27,116 bases of DNA from a virus. The notes beneath the pieces are model-generated. The model was not told the origin of the DNA. It worked only from the letters and a program-made list of their open reading frames with translations, and did no database searches. The translations under genes were made by a program, and so were the position numbers. Below, one piece after another: positions 1 through 6,364 of the stretch; position 1 is the stretch's first letter; each line of letters opens with the position of its first letter. The stretch covers positions 1-27,116 of the IMG/VR virus record IMGVR_UViG_3300028837_000483; one strand, given 5' to 3'.

Positions 1-645
1 TTCCGTTACCTTATGCCGCTTGGCCTTGGCATCTTCATCACCTGCAAAGCACTCGCTCAACTTGCCCGCAACAAGCCCCTGCTGGCCTGGGGTAGCAATG
101 CCCATTTTATGCACCTCGGGCTTGCCGTCAACCTTGCGGAATAACATCGTCTGCAATTTGTCGGGTGACAATGGGCGCTGTGCCTTGACTTTCGGAGACG
201 GGGCAGGCTGGCGTTGTTGAGGCTGATGTACTGGCTGGCTGGTTTCTCCGCCTGCGTCAGGATCTTCATCACCCGTGGGGATAAGAAATGTTTTGAGCAG
301 GCAATACTTGACAGCGGCAGTCGCCGCCTTGTTTATTCCCTTGTCACCCTTATCCTGTGCCTCGGCAGACCACTTGACAGCCTGGGTCGCGCCTGTATCG
401 CCGTCTGCGAAGGTGAGCACGAAGTCGGCTAGCGTTCTGTTGTCGCTCTGTCCATGTTTCTCTAAGCTAACGAACAGCGCCATATTGACTTCAGCCATCG
501 CATTGCGCACAGCCTCTAACACATCAGCATCGAGCACGAAGTCGTAGTTGAAGTAGTCATTGTGTCCGCGTTTAGGAATACGCTGAATGTCTGCCATTAC
601 CCGTGCCATTTTGCTATATAGACTTGCTTGTGCTTCATCACTCAT
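1..645 (-). CDS. erf: ERF-family single-strand annealing protein (3' end beyond the window)
   Basis: The frame is open from the left edge to an ATG at 645 (215 codons) and continues beyond the window. ERF proteins anneal complementary single-stranded DNA in phage recombination. The N-terminal half carries the family pattern: SKMARVMADIQRI near the start, NDYFNYDF shortly after, then AQDKGDKGINKAATAAVKY and KTFLIPTGDED at about residues 110-140. After that comes a Gln/Pro-rich linker and a Lys-rich tail. An earlier in-frame ATG at 651 sits almost on the AGGAG; the ATG at 645 has about 7 nt spacing and is preferred. The start overlaps the end of the upstream gene by 8 nt, so the two are probably co-transcribed. 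Family assignment is by motif recognition. Confidence 0.85.
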   Translation of the reverse strand, partial: MSDEAQASLYSKMARVMADIQRIPKRGHNDYFNYDFVLDADVLEAVRNAMAEVNMALFVSLEKHGQSDNRTLADFVLTFADGDTGATQAVKWSAEAQDKGDKGINKAATAAVKYCLLKTFLIPTGDEDPDAGGETSQPVHQPQQRQPAPSPKVKAQRPLSPDKLQTMLFRKVDGKPEVHKMGIATPGQQGLVAGKLSECFAGDEDAKAKRHKVTE

Positions 646-835
646 TACCATTCTCCTTTCCAAATTCTCGTAGTGCTGCATACACGTGCCGCCGCTCCAC
701 CGCTTCCGCTTCTGGCTCCGCCTCCGCGATCTGCTCCGCGCGGCCCAGCACCTGCGCCAGGTCGGCGACGGTGTAGGCGTCGGCTAGGGCGGAGATGAGG
801 GCTTCGGCTTCGGGTGAAAGCGGCAGCTTGTTCAT
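638..835 (-). CDS. Small acidic helical early protein
   Basis: This 65-residue protein of unknown function is Ala/Glu-rich and probably helical (SPEAEALISALADAYTVADL then a heptad-like AEAEPEAEAVERRHVY). Its end overlaps the start of the ERF gene. The frame is also open upstream, with ATGs at 853 and 922. The ATG at 835 is chosen because a TTGACA-17-GATAAT promoter places the predicted transcription start on or next to that A, which would make the message leaderless. If that promoter is not real, the start at 853 (weak AAGG upstream) is the alternative. No family was recognised. Confidence 0.6.
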   Translation of the reverse strand: MNKLPLSPEAEALISALADAYTVADLAQVLGRAEQIAEAEPEAEAVERRHVYAALREFGKENGNE

Positions 836-841
836 AGTTCT

Positions 842-870
842 ATTATCTACCATCGGTGGCCTTGTGTCAA
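842..870 (-). promoter_or_regulatory. Predicted sigma-70 promoter before the small gene and ERF
   Basis: On the minus strand, TTGACA (870-865) is followed by a 17-bp spacer and GATAAT (847-842), five of six matches to the -10 consensus. The start point would fall at about 835, the A of the downstream ATG. The 835-973 gap between genes has no other use. Confidence 0.6.
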
Positions 871-899
871 TAGCTATATCGGGCCATCTTTGCTGAAAT

Positions 900-931
900 A
901 TAGCCCTGTTGGGTTGGCCCATGTGGGCTAT
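900..931. repeat. Short inverted repeat upstream of the promoter
   Basis: ATAGCCC (900-906) and GGGCTAT (925-931) form a 7-bp stem with an 18-nt loop. It lies between the stop of the 974-1165 gene and the 842-870 promoter. On the minus strand the stem is followed by a short AT stretch (ATTT), so it could be a weak terminator or an operator. Function not established. Confidence 0.3.
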
Positions 932-973
932 TTGTCCCCGCTCCCTGCGCCCGCCGCCCGCTCAGGGGTGGGG

Positions 974-1165
974 CTAGCTGCGGGCCTCCAAGTGCATCTG
1001 ACCGATCCAGCCCCACGTTGCCCACTTGGGGCTCTTAACCTTGTAACACGGTGTTTCCTCAGCGGGTGGTCCAATTACATCGCGCCAAGTAGAAACTTCA
1101 ATCACTTCGCCCTCTGCAGGCGGGCGCTGATCTATCACGAAAACCTTATCTCCTACTTTGAACAT
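974..1165 (-). CDS. Small predicted beta-barrel protein
   Basis: A 63-residue protein with an AAGGAG 6 nt before the ATG, so the start is well supported. The beginning, MFKVGDKVFVIDQRPPAEGE, followed by short alternating strands, looks like a small SH3/KOW-like barrel of the kind phages often encode. This is inferred from the pattern only. It sits between the gene-poor stretch to the right and the promoter at 842-870. Function unknown. Confidence 0.7.
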   Translation of the reverse strand: MFKVGDKVFVIDQRPPAEGEVIEVSTWRDVIGPPAEETPCYKVKSPKWATWGWIGQMHLEARS

Positions 1166-1242
1166 TTGCTTCTCCTTTCCTTGCTACTGTCTCTGTCGCC
1201 AGCCGCCGCGCCGAGGTCGCCAGTCTCGGAACTGCTGCGGCT

Positions 1243-1617
1243 CTACGTGGCTTCGTGGAGTTTTTGAGCCATACGTTTAAGGCGCTGCCGCCGCTTGCCA
1301 CTCCTTAGAGGATGCCTTTCGAGGGCAACCTTCCACCACTCGCGCTGTTGCGGTCGGTGTGCCAGTTACCTGCTAGCAAGGTTCTCCCCGACCCACTGGT
1401 ATGGACACACTCGTTACCGTCGGTTCGACCGCATTCTGTTGCTGGCGCGGAGGGGGCCAGTCTTTCACCTGGCTCAGTAGACTTCAGACAGAAATCCTTT
1501 ACCAGTAGTGGGACTTAACCAATTGCTTGGCCGTCTACCCGTGCTGCCACTCTCAGGGCGTTTCATAAGCGCAACGCCGCCCCTCCGCGCCTGTTGCTGA
1601 TGCGACAACTGGCCCAT
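1243..1617 (-). pseudogene. Possible frameshifted early gene in three pieces
   Basis: Three minus-strand frames follow one another closely. The first (1617-1474) has an ATG and 47 codons and ends KGFLSEVY. The second (1468-1373) begins at a GTG and reads VKDWPPPRQQQNAVEP. The third (1365-1243) has no start codon and reads REWWKVALERHPLRSG followed by a basic helical tail. Their composition is more protein-like than random and they nearly abut. A single ancestral gene of about 120 residues with two frameshifts would explain this. Chance open frames in GC-rich DNA are the alternative. No family was recognised. Confidence 0.25.
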
Positions 1618-1793
1618 TCTCAACTACTAGCTAGCATTTCGTTGATTCAAGGACTTCTATACCGCCCAGTTGCCAGTCCGGTTGCCGGTTACGGGCGTCC
1701 GGCGCTGTGTTTGTCCGCCACCTTCTCCGTTTTTGGTGAAGGTCCAGCCGATTTTCGTTTGTTGGGGCAGAGACGGGGCGGGAATCTAACCCG

Positions 1794-2024
1794 CTACGGA
1801 GGACTGCGCCATGAGTCGCCTAACTCCGCTATCCCTCTCCAGGTTCTCTCATAGTCATTCCCTGGCGGTTCCCAACAGGTGTAACCCGTCCCTCGTTTGT
1901 TAAGGTGGTGGCGCGGCCTACGCTTACCCTCCCTCACAGCGTAGCCCACCAGACTGCCCTGGTCCTCCAGCCGCGCCACCGCCCCCCGCGCTGCCGCCTG
2001 GCCGCCTCGGGTTGCAGTTCGCAA
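1794..2024 (-). CDS. Uncertain small basic protein, winged-helix-like stretch
   Basis: A 76-codon frame that must start at TTG (2024), since no ATG or GTG with a ribosome site is available. The middle reads VARLEDQGSLVGYAVREGKR, which resembles the recognition-helix and wing pattern of PadR/MarR-type winged helices; it is followed by RPRHHLNKRG. The third codon position is G/C-rich, as in the neighbours. The C-terminal end overlaps a tRNA-like but non-folding segment. Real coding is uncertain because the start is poor. Confidence 0.3.
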   Translation of the reverse strand: MRTATRGGQAAARGAVARLEDQGSLVGYAVREGKRRPRHHLNKRGTGYTCWEPPGNDYERTWRGIAELGDSWRSPP

Positions 2025-2136
2025 GTCCCATTTCTGGGAGAGCCATCTGCTCGACCGCCGTCCTTAGCATAGAAGGGTCGGACTAAACGGCCCGTCGCGT
2101 ACCGGGCGCAGGGGATATGTTGCTGTCAAGGTGCTG

Positions 2137-2382
2137 CTACCTCGGCTTCCCGACGTTTGCCAACGTTGGGAAGAGTTCCCGACATACCGCTGCTTCATTT
2201 CCCAGCCGACTCCCCTGGGGTACATCACCAATGGTTCCCTGCCAGGGGCATCGGTACAAACGATAGAACAATGTTCCATCAGGATCGCGGTGTGTGACTA
2301 CTGCCTTGACAACGTAACACATCCTGTCGCCAGTCTCTATTTGGTCTGGGCCAATCGTGTAAGCATTGACTAATTTGGGCAT
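2137..2382 (-). CDS. Hypothetical early protein, 81 residues
   Basis: The ATG at 2382 is preceded by AAAGGAG with good spacing, so translation is likely. The protein has several aromatic and Cys residues (Cys at about 22, 45 and 68) and alternating hydrophobic stretches (MCYVVKAVVTHRDPDGTLFY) suggesting a small beta-rich fold. No family was recognised. It is the last well-supported gene before the 970-bp stretch with no clear genes. Confidence 0.7.
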   Translation of the reverse strand: MPKLVNAYTIGPDQIETGDRMCYVVKAVVTHRDPDGTLFYRLYRCPWQGTIGDVPQGSRLGNEAAVCRELFPTLANVGKPR

Positions 2383-2432
2383 GATTCTCCTTTCCTATTG
2401 CGGCCTCATTGCCGCCGTGCCTCCAGCGCCCG

Positions 2433-2735
2433 CTAGAATGCCGCGTCCCTGCTGTCCCCGATCTGCGACGTGGGCTCCAGGGCAGCCAGTCGCTCGTAGT
2501 CGGGGGCCATCGGGTCGAGCACTTCCACCTGCGCCAAGTGCAAGGGAACGACGACCAGTGTTGAAACGATCGCCGTGCCGCCTGCCGTTAGGCCCTTCCA
2601 ATCATCCAGGGCAACAAGCAAGCGGTCCGTGTTGCCTGAAATGGGCGACGGCAATTCCTGAACCACTGTGCCGTATTCCCAATCGTCCAGAGCGCTGGAG
2701 CGGTAGCGGATGCGGTTGCCCAAGTAGTCAGTCAT
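2433..2735 (-). CDS. Hypothetical early protein, 100 residues
   Basis: The start at 2735 follows GAGGAGG by 4 nt. The N-terminus, MTDYLGNRIRYRSSALDDWEYG, with later VSTLVVVPLHLAQVEVL, suggests a small beta-barrel of the type that binds proteins or nucleic acid, but no family is recognised. Its ATG lies within the 3' end of the 2732-2923 gene, so the two are probably translationally coupled. Confidence 0.7.
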   Translation of the reverse strand: MTDYLGNRIRYRSSALDDWEYGTVVQELPSPISGNTDRLLVALDDWKGLTAGGTAIVSTLVVVPLHLAQVEVLDPMAPDYERLAALEPTSQIGDSRDAAF

Positions 2736-2923
2736 TGTGCCTCCTCTCTAGCGATTCTGATTGTGACGCCCTCAACGCCCATCCTTTCAGCAGCACGGCA
2801 AGCCAATTCATGCCATGCATCTGAGGGAACGAAAATCACATCACCGCGCTTGGCTGTTTCGAGTGCCTCACTAAGCGCATACGGCATATTCCCTGCCTCT
2901 GGGTTAATCCTGTACGTTGTCAT
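2732..2923 (-). CDS. Hypothetical early protein, 63 residues
   Basis: A short frame with AGGAG about 10 nt before the ATG. Its end overlaps the next gene start by 4 nt and its own start overlaps the previous gene end by 4 nt, a compact operon arrangement. The sequence (ALSEALETAKRGDVIFVPSDAW followed by a helix and VTIRIA) looks like a small alpha/beta fold. Function unknown. Confidence 0.65.
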   Translation of the reverse strand: MTTYRINPEAGNMPYALSEALETAKRGDVIFVPSDAWHELACRAAERMGVEGVTIRIAREEAQ

Positions 2924-3504
2924 TGCCCTTCATCTCCTGTTCCCGCCGCCAGCCTCAGCGCCCGCTGGCAGGCCGCGAGCATCCGCGCGCCGCTGGCCTC
3001 CCACTCTTTAACCGAGCGGTCATCAGGGCCGGTCAGATGAAAATCAGTCACGGCTCCCGCCAGCACTACCAGCGCCTCCCGCATCTCCTGCGCCGCACAC
3101 AGGAGGCGGGCGGTGGCGGGGTCGCAGTGGCAGATAGTTGCCACGAGTTCGCCTGTCTCTGTGCGGATCATCCAGAAGTTGCCACCAGATTCGTCTAGTT
3201 GCCAGGTCATTGCTTCTCCTTCGTGCTCAGCGCACATTAGCCCGTCGGTCCACGCCTGAATATCTTGATCTGGCTCAGTTGTATCAATTTCAATCTCGGC
3301 TATCGTTCTGCCCGTGGTCCGAGGCAGCGCCTCATAGTCGGCGGCACTGCGTAGGCAGTCCCGCTCAGTTTCTTCGAGAAGGGCCTCAAATGCGAAGCGC
3401 TCTTGTTCTTTGTTCTCTGTCATCGCTCCTCCCCTCCGCCGCCCCGGTCGCTGGCGCTCCTTTGTCGTCGCCTCTTTGCCAGTTAATCTGTTCACGAGTG
3501 GCAT
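2920..3504 (-). CDS. Hypothetical early protein with several possible starts
   Basis: The frame is open from upstream of 3504. The ATG at 3504 has AAGGAG 8 nt before it and is used here, giving 194 residues. Two internal ATGs also have good ribosome sites: 3423 (GGAGG, MTENKEQERF) and 3210 (AAGGAG, MTWQLDESGG). The C-terminal third is helical (REALVVLAGAV, then ARMLAACQRALRLA), like many small phage proteins of unknown role. The first 27 residues are basic and low in complexity, so 3423 may be the main start. The protein may be a fusion of two small genes, or it may be made in more than one form. Confidence 0.65.
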   Translation of the reverse strand: MPLVNRLTGKEATTKERQRPGRRRGGAMTENKEQERFAFEALLEETERDCLRSAADYEALPRTTGRTIAEIEIDTTEPDQDIQAWTDGLMCAEHEGEAMTWQLDESGGNFWMIRTETGELVATICHCDPATARLLCAAQEMREALVVLAGAVTDFHLTGPDDRSVKEWEASGARMLAACQRALRLAAGTGDEGQ

Positions 3505-3677
3505 TGCTCTATCTCCTTGCTGGCGGCGGGCTGCTGGGCCCGGCGGGCCTGCTCGCTCTGCCACAGCCTGTCTACGGCCACCCTGACAACGGCAGCCATG
3601 CTGCCGTAGTGCTCGGCTAACTCTTCGAGCTTCTGGCGGGTAGCTGTGCCCAGGGTGAGATTGGTTTGTTTAGACAT
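3492..3677 (-). CDS. Ribbon-helix-helix DNA-binding protein (CopG/Arc-like)
   Basis: A 61-residue protein. The beginning SKQTNLTLGTATRQKLEELAEHYGSMAAVVRVAVDRLW fits the ribbon-helix-helix pattern: a short N-terminal strand (residues about 4-9), helix A (about 11-22), a turn at YGS, then helix B. Such proteins dimerise and repress their own or nearby promoters. It is the second gene after the early promoter at 3899-3926, so autoregulation of that promoter is plausible but inferred. The ribosome site is weak. Its stop overlaps the next start by 13 nt. Confidence 0.7.
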   Translation of the reverse strand: MSKQTNLTLGTATRQKLEELAEHYGSMAAVVRVAVDRLWQSEQARRAQQPAASKEIEQCHS

Positions 3678-3682
3678 AAGTA

Positions 3683-3868
3683 TTATGCCCTGCTCGCTAC
3701 TTCTTCCAGCAGCTCATTAATGCGGCCCAAGTCACCGACGTGTCCCCAGTGCAACTTATCTCCTGCGTCTGCCCTGTGATCCTCAACCATGTGCCGTATT
3801 CTTTCCAGCTTGCTCTCAATTTCCCTTCTCCGTTCCTCATGCTGTGCTTGTGCTCTCGGGTTAGACAT
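3683..3868 (-). CDS. First early gene: small charged coiled protein
   Basis: A 61-residue protein directly downstream of the early promoter. The AGGGAG 7 nt before the ATG supports the start. It is highly charged (EERRREIESKLERIRHMVED) and predicted to be two helices. No DNA-binding motif is evident and no family was recognised. As the first gene of the early transcript it should be among the first products made. Confidence 0.7.
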   Translation of the reverse strand: MSNPRAQAQHEERRREIESKLERIRHMVEDHRADAGDKLHWGHVGDLGRINELLEEVASRA

Positions 3869-3898
3869 TTACTTCTCCCTTCCCTCAAATCTGACTAC

Positions 3899-3926
3899 AG
3901 TATAGCATATTTCTATAGTTTGTCAA
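3899..3926 (-). promoter_or_regulatory. Strong early promoter (sigma-70, extended -10)
   Basis: On the minus strand, TTGACA (3926-3921) is followed by a 16-bp spacer and TATACT (3904-3899), preceded by TGC (extended -10). The predicted start, near 3892, is about 24 nt upstream of the first early ATG. It is the best match to consensus in the early region. Confidence 0.85.
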
Positions 3927-3927
3927 G

Positions 3928-3953
3928 ACATTGCTCAAAATTGACCTAAATTG
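3928..3953. promoter_or_regulatory. Helically phased hexamers upstream of the early promoter
   Basis: Three related hexamers on the plus strand, ACATTG (3928), AAATTG (3938) and AAATTG (3948), are spaced exactly 10 bp apart directly upstream of the -35 box. One-turn spacing suggests an UP-like or curved element, or a protein binding array. Inference only. Confidence 0.4.
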
Positions 3954-3974
3954 CCCCCTTTTCGTAGCCGTTAG

Positions 3975-4014
3975 CGTGTAAAAACCGTGCAATCTATCAT
4001 TGCATTTTTACACG
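3975..4014. repeat. Long inverted repeat between terminator and early promoter
   Basis: CGTGTAAAAA (3975-3984) pairs perfectly with TTTTTACACG (4005-4014). Inside, GCAA (3989-3992) pairs with TTGC (4000-4003). No U-run follows on either strand, so it is not a simple terminator. It lies about 50 bp upstream of the early -35 box and could be an operator or part of an origin. The loop shares CAATCTATCAT with the leader at 13511-13630. Confidence 0.5.
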
Positions 4015-4026
4015 ACAATTCACGAG

Positions 4027-4062
4027 AAATAAAAGGCCCCCATCGCATAGGCGACAGGGGCC
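4027..4062 (-). terminator. Intrinsic terminator of the late operon
   Basis: On the minus strand, GGCCCC (4062-4057) pairs with GGGGCC (4040-4035). An inner TCGC/GCGA stem lies between, and TTTTATTT follows (4034-4027). It sits 84 bp after the stop of the last late gene and just before the early control region. Confidence 0.85.
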
Positions 4063-4090
4063 AGATTCCCGCTCCATGCCCGCTTCCTGT

Positions 4091-4134
4091 CACGGCGCCG
4101 TGCGACGAAACCGACTCCCGCTGGCTGGTTTCGT
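4091..4134. repeat. Palindrome and inverted repeat after the last late gene
   Basis: CACGGCGCCGTG (4091-4102) is a perfect 12-bp palindrome. Next to it, ACGAAACC (4105-4112) pairs with GGTTTCGT (4127-4134). There is no U-run, so these may protect the 3' end of the late message or bind a protein. Function unknown. Confidence 0.35.
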
Positions 4135-4145
4135 GACTCAGACTA

Positions 4146-6089
4146 TTACGGATACCGCTCTAGCATCGCCGCCTCCAGCGCCAGCATTTCGGCCTCAGTC
4201 ACGCGGAACGAGTCCCAGTCGTCTCCCTTGATGTGCGTAGTGAAATACAGTGCACCAAGATACCGGTCGCCGTGTTCAGTATTCCAGTCAGCGGCCATCT
4301 GGTCGAACAGCATTATGTCCTCTAGCGTACGCTGCCAGTCGCCGCCGTACACCCCATCGCCACGCCAGCCCTCATGCGCGCTGCGAATGACGCCGCTCTC
4401 ACCGCTGTACCAGAGCGGCGTAAGGCCGAGGTCTGCCAGCACTGCGTCCATTTCAGTCCACCGGCCTGCGTACCAGTCCCAGCCGTCCACTATCCCACCA
4501 CGCGTGACCCACCAGTAGTTGTGGTAGCTGAATATAGCGTCGTGGCGCATCGCCAGTTCTGCCAGCGGTGCCAGCAGATGGTACTGTGATTCGTTCGGAT
4601 TGCCGACCGGGGCGGTCAGCACCGCCGCGCCCACCTTGTCACCAAACTCAGCATGCATCTCCTGGACGAAAGCATAATCAAAGGACAGGGCCCGCTCCAC
4701 AATAGCTAGGTCATTGCTGTATGTCTCATTCAGGCTAGCCATGCGGAACAGCGGCCGGCGGGTGCGGTGGCCTTGCGCTTCGATCTCTTCCACCCGCGCC
4801 CAGATGGAGTCCTTGAATCGCCCGATGAAGTCACGCGCTGCCTCGTTGTGATTGCTGGCTTTTAGATACGGGTCATTGTCGTTGTTGATGAATTGCCGTC
4901 CGACGACCTCCGTGTCTGGCGACCAGGCCAATATCTTCGGAATGTCCTCGAAGATGAAGCACTTGGCGACGGGCGGCTTGACGTTCCTGTGGAATCGTTC
5001 GCTGCCGTCCAGCAGCTCTTGGAGATGCAGGCCCCAGTGCCCGCGCGTCTGTCGTGTAGGCGTTGGCGGAGGCTCAGGCGGCGGCTCTGGTGGCACTGGC
5101 GTCAAGCTGCCCATCAGCGCCCTTTCTAGTTCTTCGGGAGTAGATACCGTGAGGGGGGAGTAAATCACGCCTGGGTAGTGCGTCTCAAAGAATGCCCCCA
5201 AGTCGTCCCCCCAATTCCCTGGATTCACGGCGATGACCGTCCTAGATTCCAGCCCGCGCCCGATCCCTGCGTCATCGGCACTGTAGCCGATGGTATTGCG
5301 GTCGTCGTGACTACCTACTGCCGCCGCCATCGCCCAGGCTGTATCGGCGTCTTGCGGCATTAGCACATAGGTCCGCGCATATGGCATGCGCGGATCGCCG
5401 TCGCTCGGCGCAGGTGGCGGTGACCCTGGTGCTGGCGGTGGTTCCGGCTCGCCGCCTACCGCCTCCAGGCGGAAGCCATCCATAAAAAAGCCGTTGTTCA
5501 TCAAGCCCCACTTGGCCTTGCATTCCAGCCATATCCGAACTTCACCAGAAGCAGGCGCGGTGAACGTCACCCACACGTCGCCGTACTTGCCAAAGTCGAA
5601 ATTCCCGCTTGGCTTATTGAACCATTCCGACCATCCCACGTCACCGTCACCGCCCGCAGGCCACGGCGTATCCAGCTCGCTCCAGCCCGCCCGCGCCTCG
5701 GCGGCCCAGGGGTCGTCGGCCCAGATCTTGTTCGCGCCGCTGTAGCCCTGCACGATGTCGGGGAACACTTGCGCCATAAAGCGGTAGCGGGCATCTGGTG
5801 TCAGGCCGGTGACGTGCTGCGTCAAGGCGAAGTAGACGGACGCATGAGATTTGAATATTTTCAGGCAGTAGTCACCGTCTAGGAAGAACAGGGCGCGCTC
5901 GTGCTCCGGTGCGCCCTGGATATTCCATACAACTGATTCAGGCCGATAAGCGGGTGGCGTGCCGATGCCAGGAAAGTCGGCGTTGTCCAGATAATAGAGG
6001 TGCCAGCCGTCGGGGACGACGATTTCTGGTATGCCGTCCTGGTGATGATGGCCGTCCTCAAAGCTCCAGTTTGTCAAGTGGTTCATCAT
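4146..6089 (-). CDS. Tail-associated protein with carbohydrate-binding and glycosidase-like domains
   Basis: A 647-residue protein, the last gene of the late operon. Residues 1 to about 210 look like a carbohydrate-binding jelly roll (SFEDG at the start, then FALTQHVTGLTPDARYRFMAQ and VWVTFTAPASGEVRIWLECKA). Two proline-rich linkers follow (about 213-235 and 335-350). The C-terminal 290 residues resemble a TIM-barrel glycosidase of clan GH-A type: Asn454-Glu455 in SLNETYS would be the acid/base and Glu564 in WYSGESG the nucleophile. It may cleave host surface glycan during adsorption; no separate lysin gene is seen. The substrate is unknown. The start overlaps the previous stop (ATGATGA). Confidence 0.65.
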   Translation of the reverse strand: MMNHLTNWSFEDGHHHQDGIPEIVVPDGWHLYYLDNADFPGIGTPPAYRPESVVWNIQGAPEHERALFFLDGDYCLKIFKSHASVYFALTQHVTGLTPDARYRFMAQVFPDIVQGYSGANKIWADDPWAAEARAGWSELDTPWPAGGDGDVGWSEWFNKPSGNFDFGKYGDVWVTFTAPASGEVRIWLECKAKWGLMNNGFFMDGFRLEAVGGEPEPPPAPGSPPPAPSDGDPRMPYARTYVLMPQDADTAWAMAAAVGSHDDRNTIGYSADDAGIGRGLESRTVIAVNPGNWGDDLGAFFETHYPGVIYSPLTVSTPEELERALMGSLTPVPPEPPPEPPPTPTRQTRGHWGLHLQELLDGSERFHRNVKPPVAKCFIFEDIPKILAWSPDTEVVGRQFINNDNDPYLKASNHNEAARDFIGRFKDSIWARVEEIEAQGHRTRRPLFRMASLNETYSNDLAIVERALSFDYAFVQEMHAEFGDKVGAAVLTAPVGNPNESQYHLLAPLAELAMRHDAIFSYHNYWWVTRGGIVDGWDWYAGRWTEMDAVLADLGLTPLWYSGESGVIRSAHEGWRGDGVYGGDWQRTLEDIMLFDQMAADWNTEHGDRYLGALYFTTHIKGDDWDSFRVTEAEMLALEAAMLERYP

Positions 6090-6364
6090 ACCGCCTTTGT
6101 CAATCCTTCATACCACCAGCTTGTGCCATTGCTCGCCACTAGCCACACCGTAGTATCCGCGTCGTTGTCGTCCACCAACGCCAAGAATCCGGCGCCGACG
6201 TTTGCAGGCAGGCCAAAAGCCGTATCAAGTTCCGCGTCGGTCGGCGGGCTGCTCACATCAGCCCGGCTCACCGGCACCAATGTTTCAGGCAGTTTAAGGT
6301 TTTCGGCCCACTTCTCCAATCGCGCCAGGCGGCGCACAATATCGCGTGTCAATTGATCTGTCAT
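6086..6364 (-). CDS. Small tail-tip protein between hub and glycosidase
   Basis: A 92-residue protein. It has an N-terminal helix (TRDIVRRLARLEKWAENL), probably a coiled coil for trimerisation or attachment, then a compact beta domain (LDTAFGLPANVGAGFLALVDD to SNGTSWWYEGLTKA). That domain pattern is common in phage fibre or tip proteins as I recall them. Start and stop overlap both neighbours (TGATG junctions), so translation is coupled. Role inferred from position. Confidence 0.55.
   Translation of the reverse strand: MTDQLTRDIVRRLARLEKWAENLKLPETLVPVSRADVSSPPTDAELDTAFGLPANVGAGFLALVDDNDADTTVWLVASNGTSWWYEGLTKAV

Larger units (their letters stand above)
1166..2136. other. About 970 bp without a convincing gene
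   Basis: No reading frame here combines good length, a ribosome binding site and a recognisable family. The longest minus-strand frame is 76 codons (1794-2024). Several shorter minus-strand frames look partly coding, but they switch frame and lack good starts. One region (1766-1845) looks superficially like a tRNA but does not fold as one. No promoter was found. The stretch may be a decayed gene block, a run of very small genes, or a structured non-coding region. Confidence 0.5.

Noticed and set aside
1766-1845. Possible tRNA on the minus strand (T-arm-like GCGGG, TTAGATT, CCCGC and a CCCCA nearby)
   Set aside because: The T loop lacks the conserved C, acceptor strands do not pair, and no D arm or anticodon arm of normal size fits the spacing.
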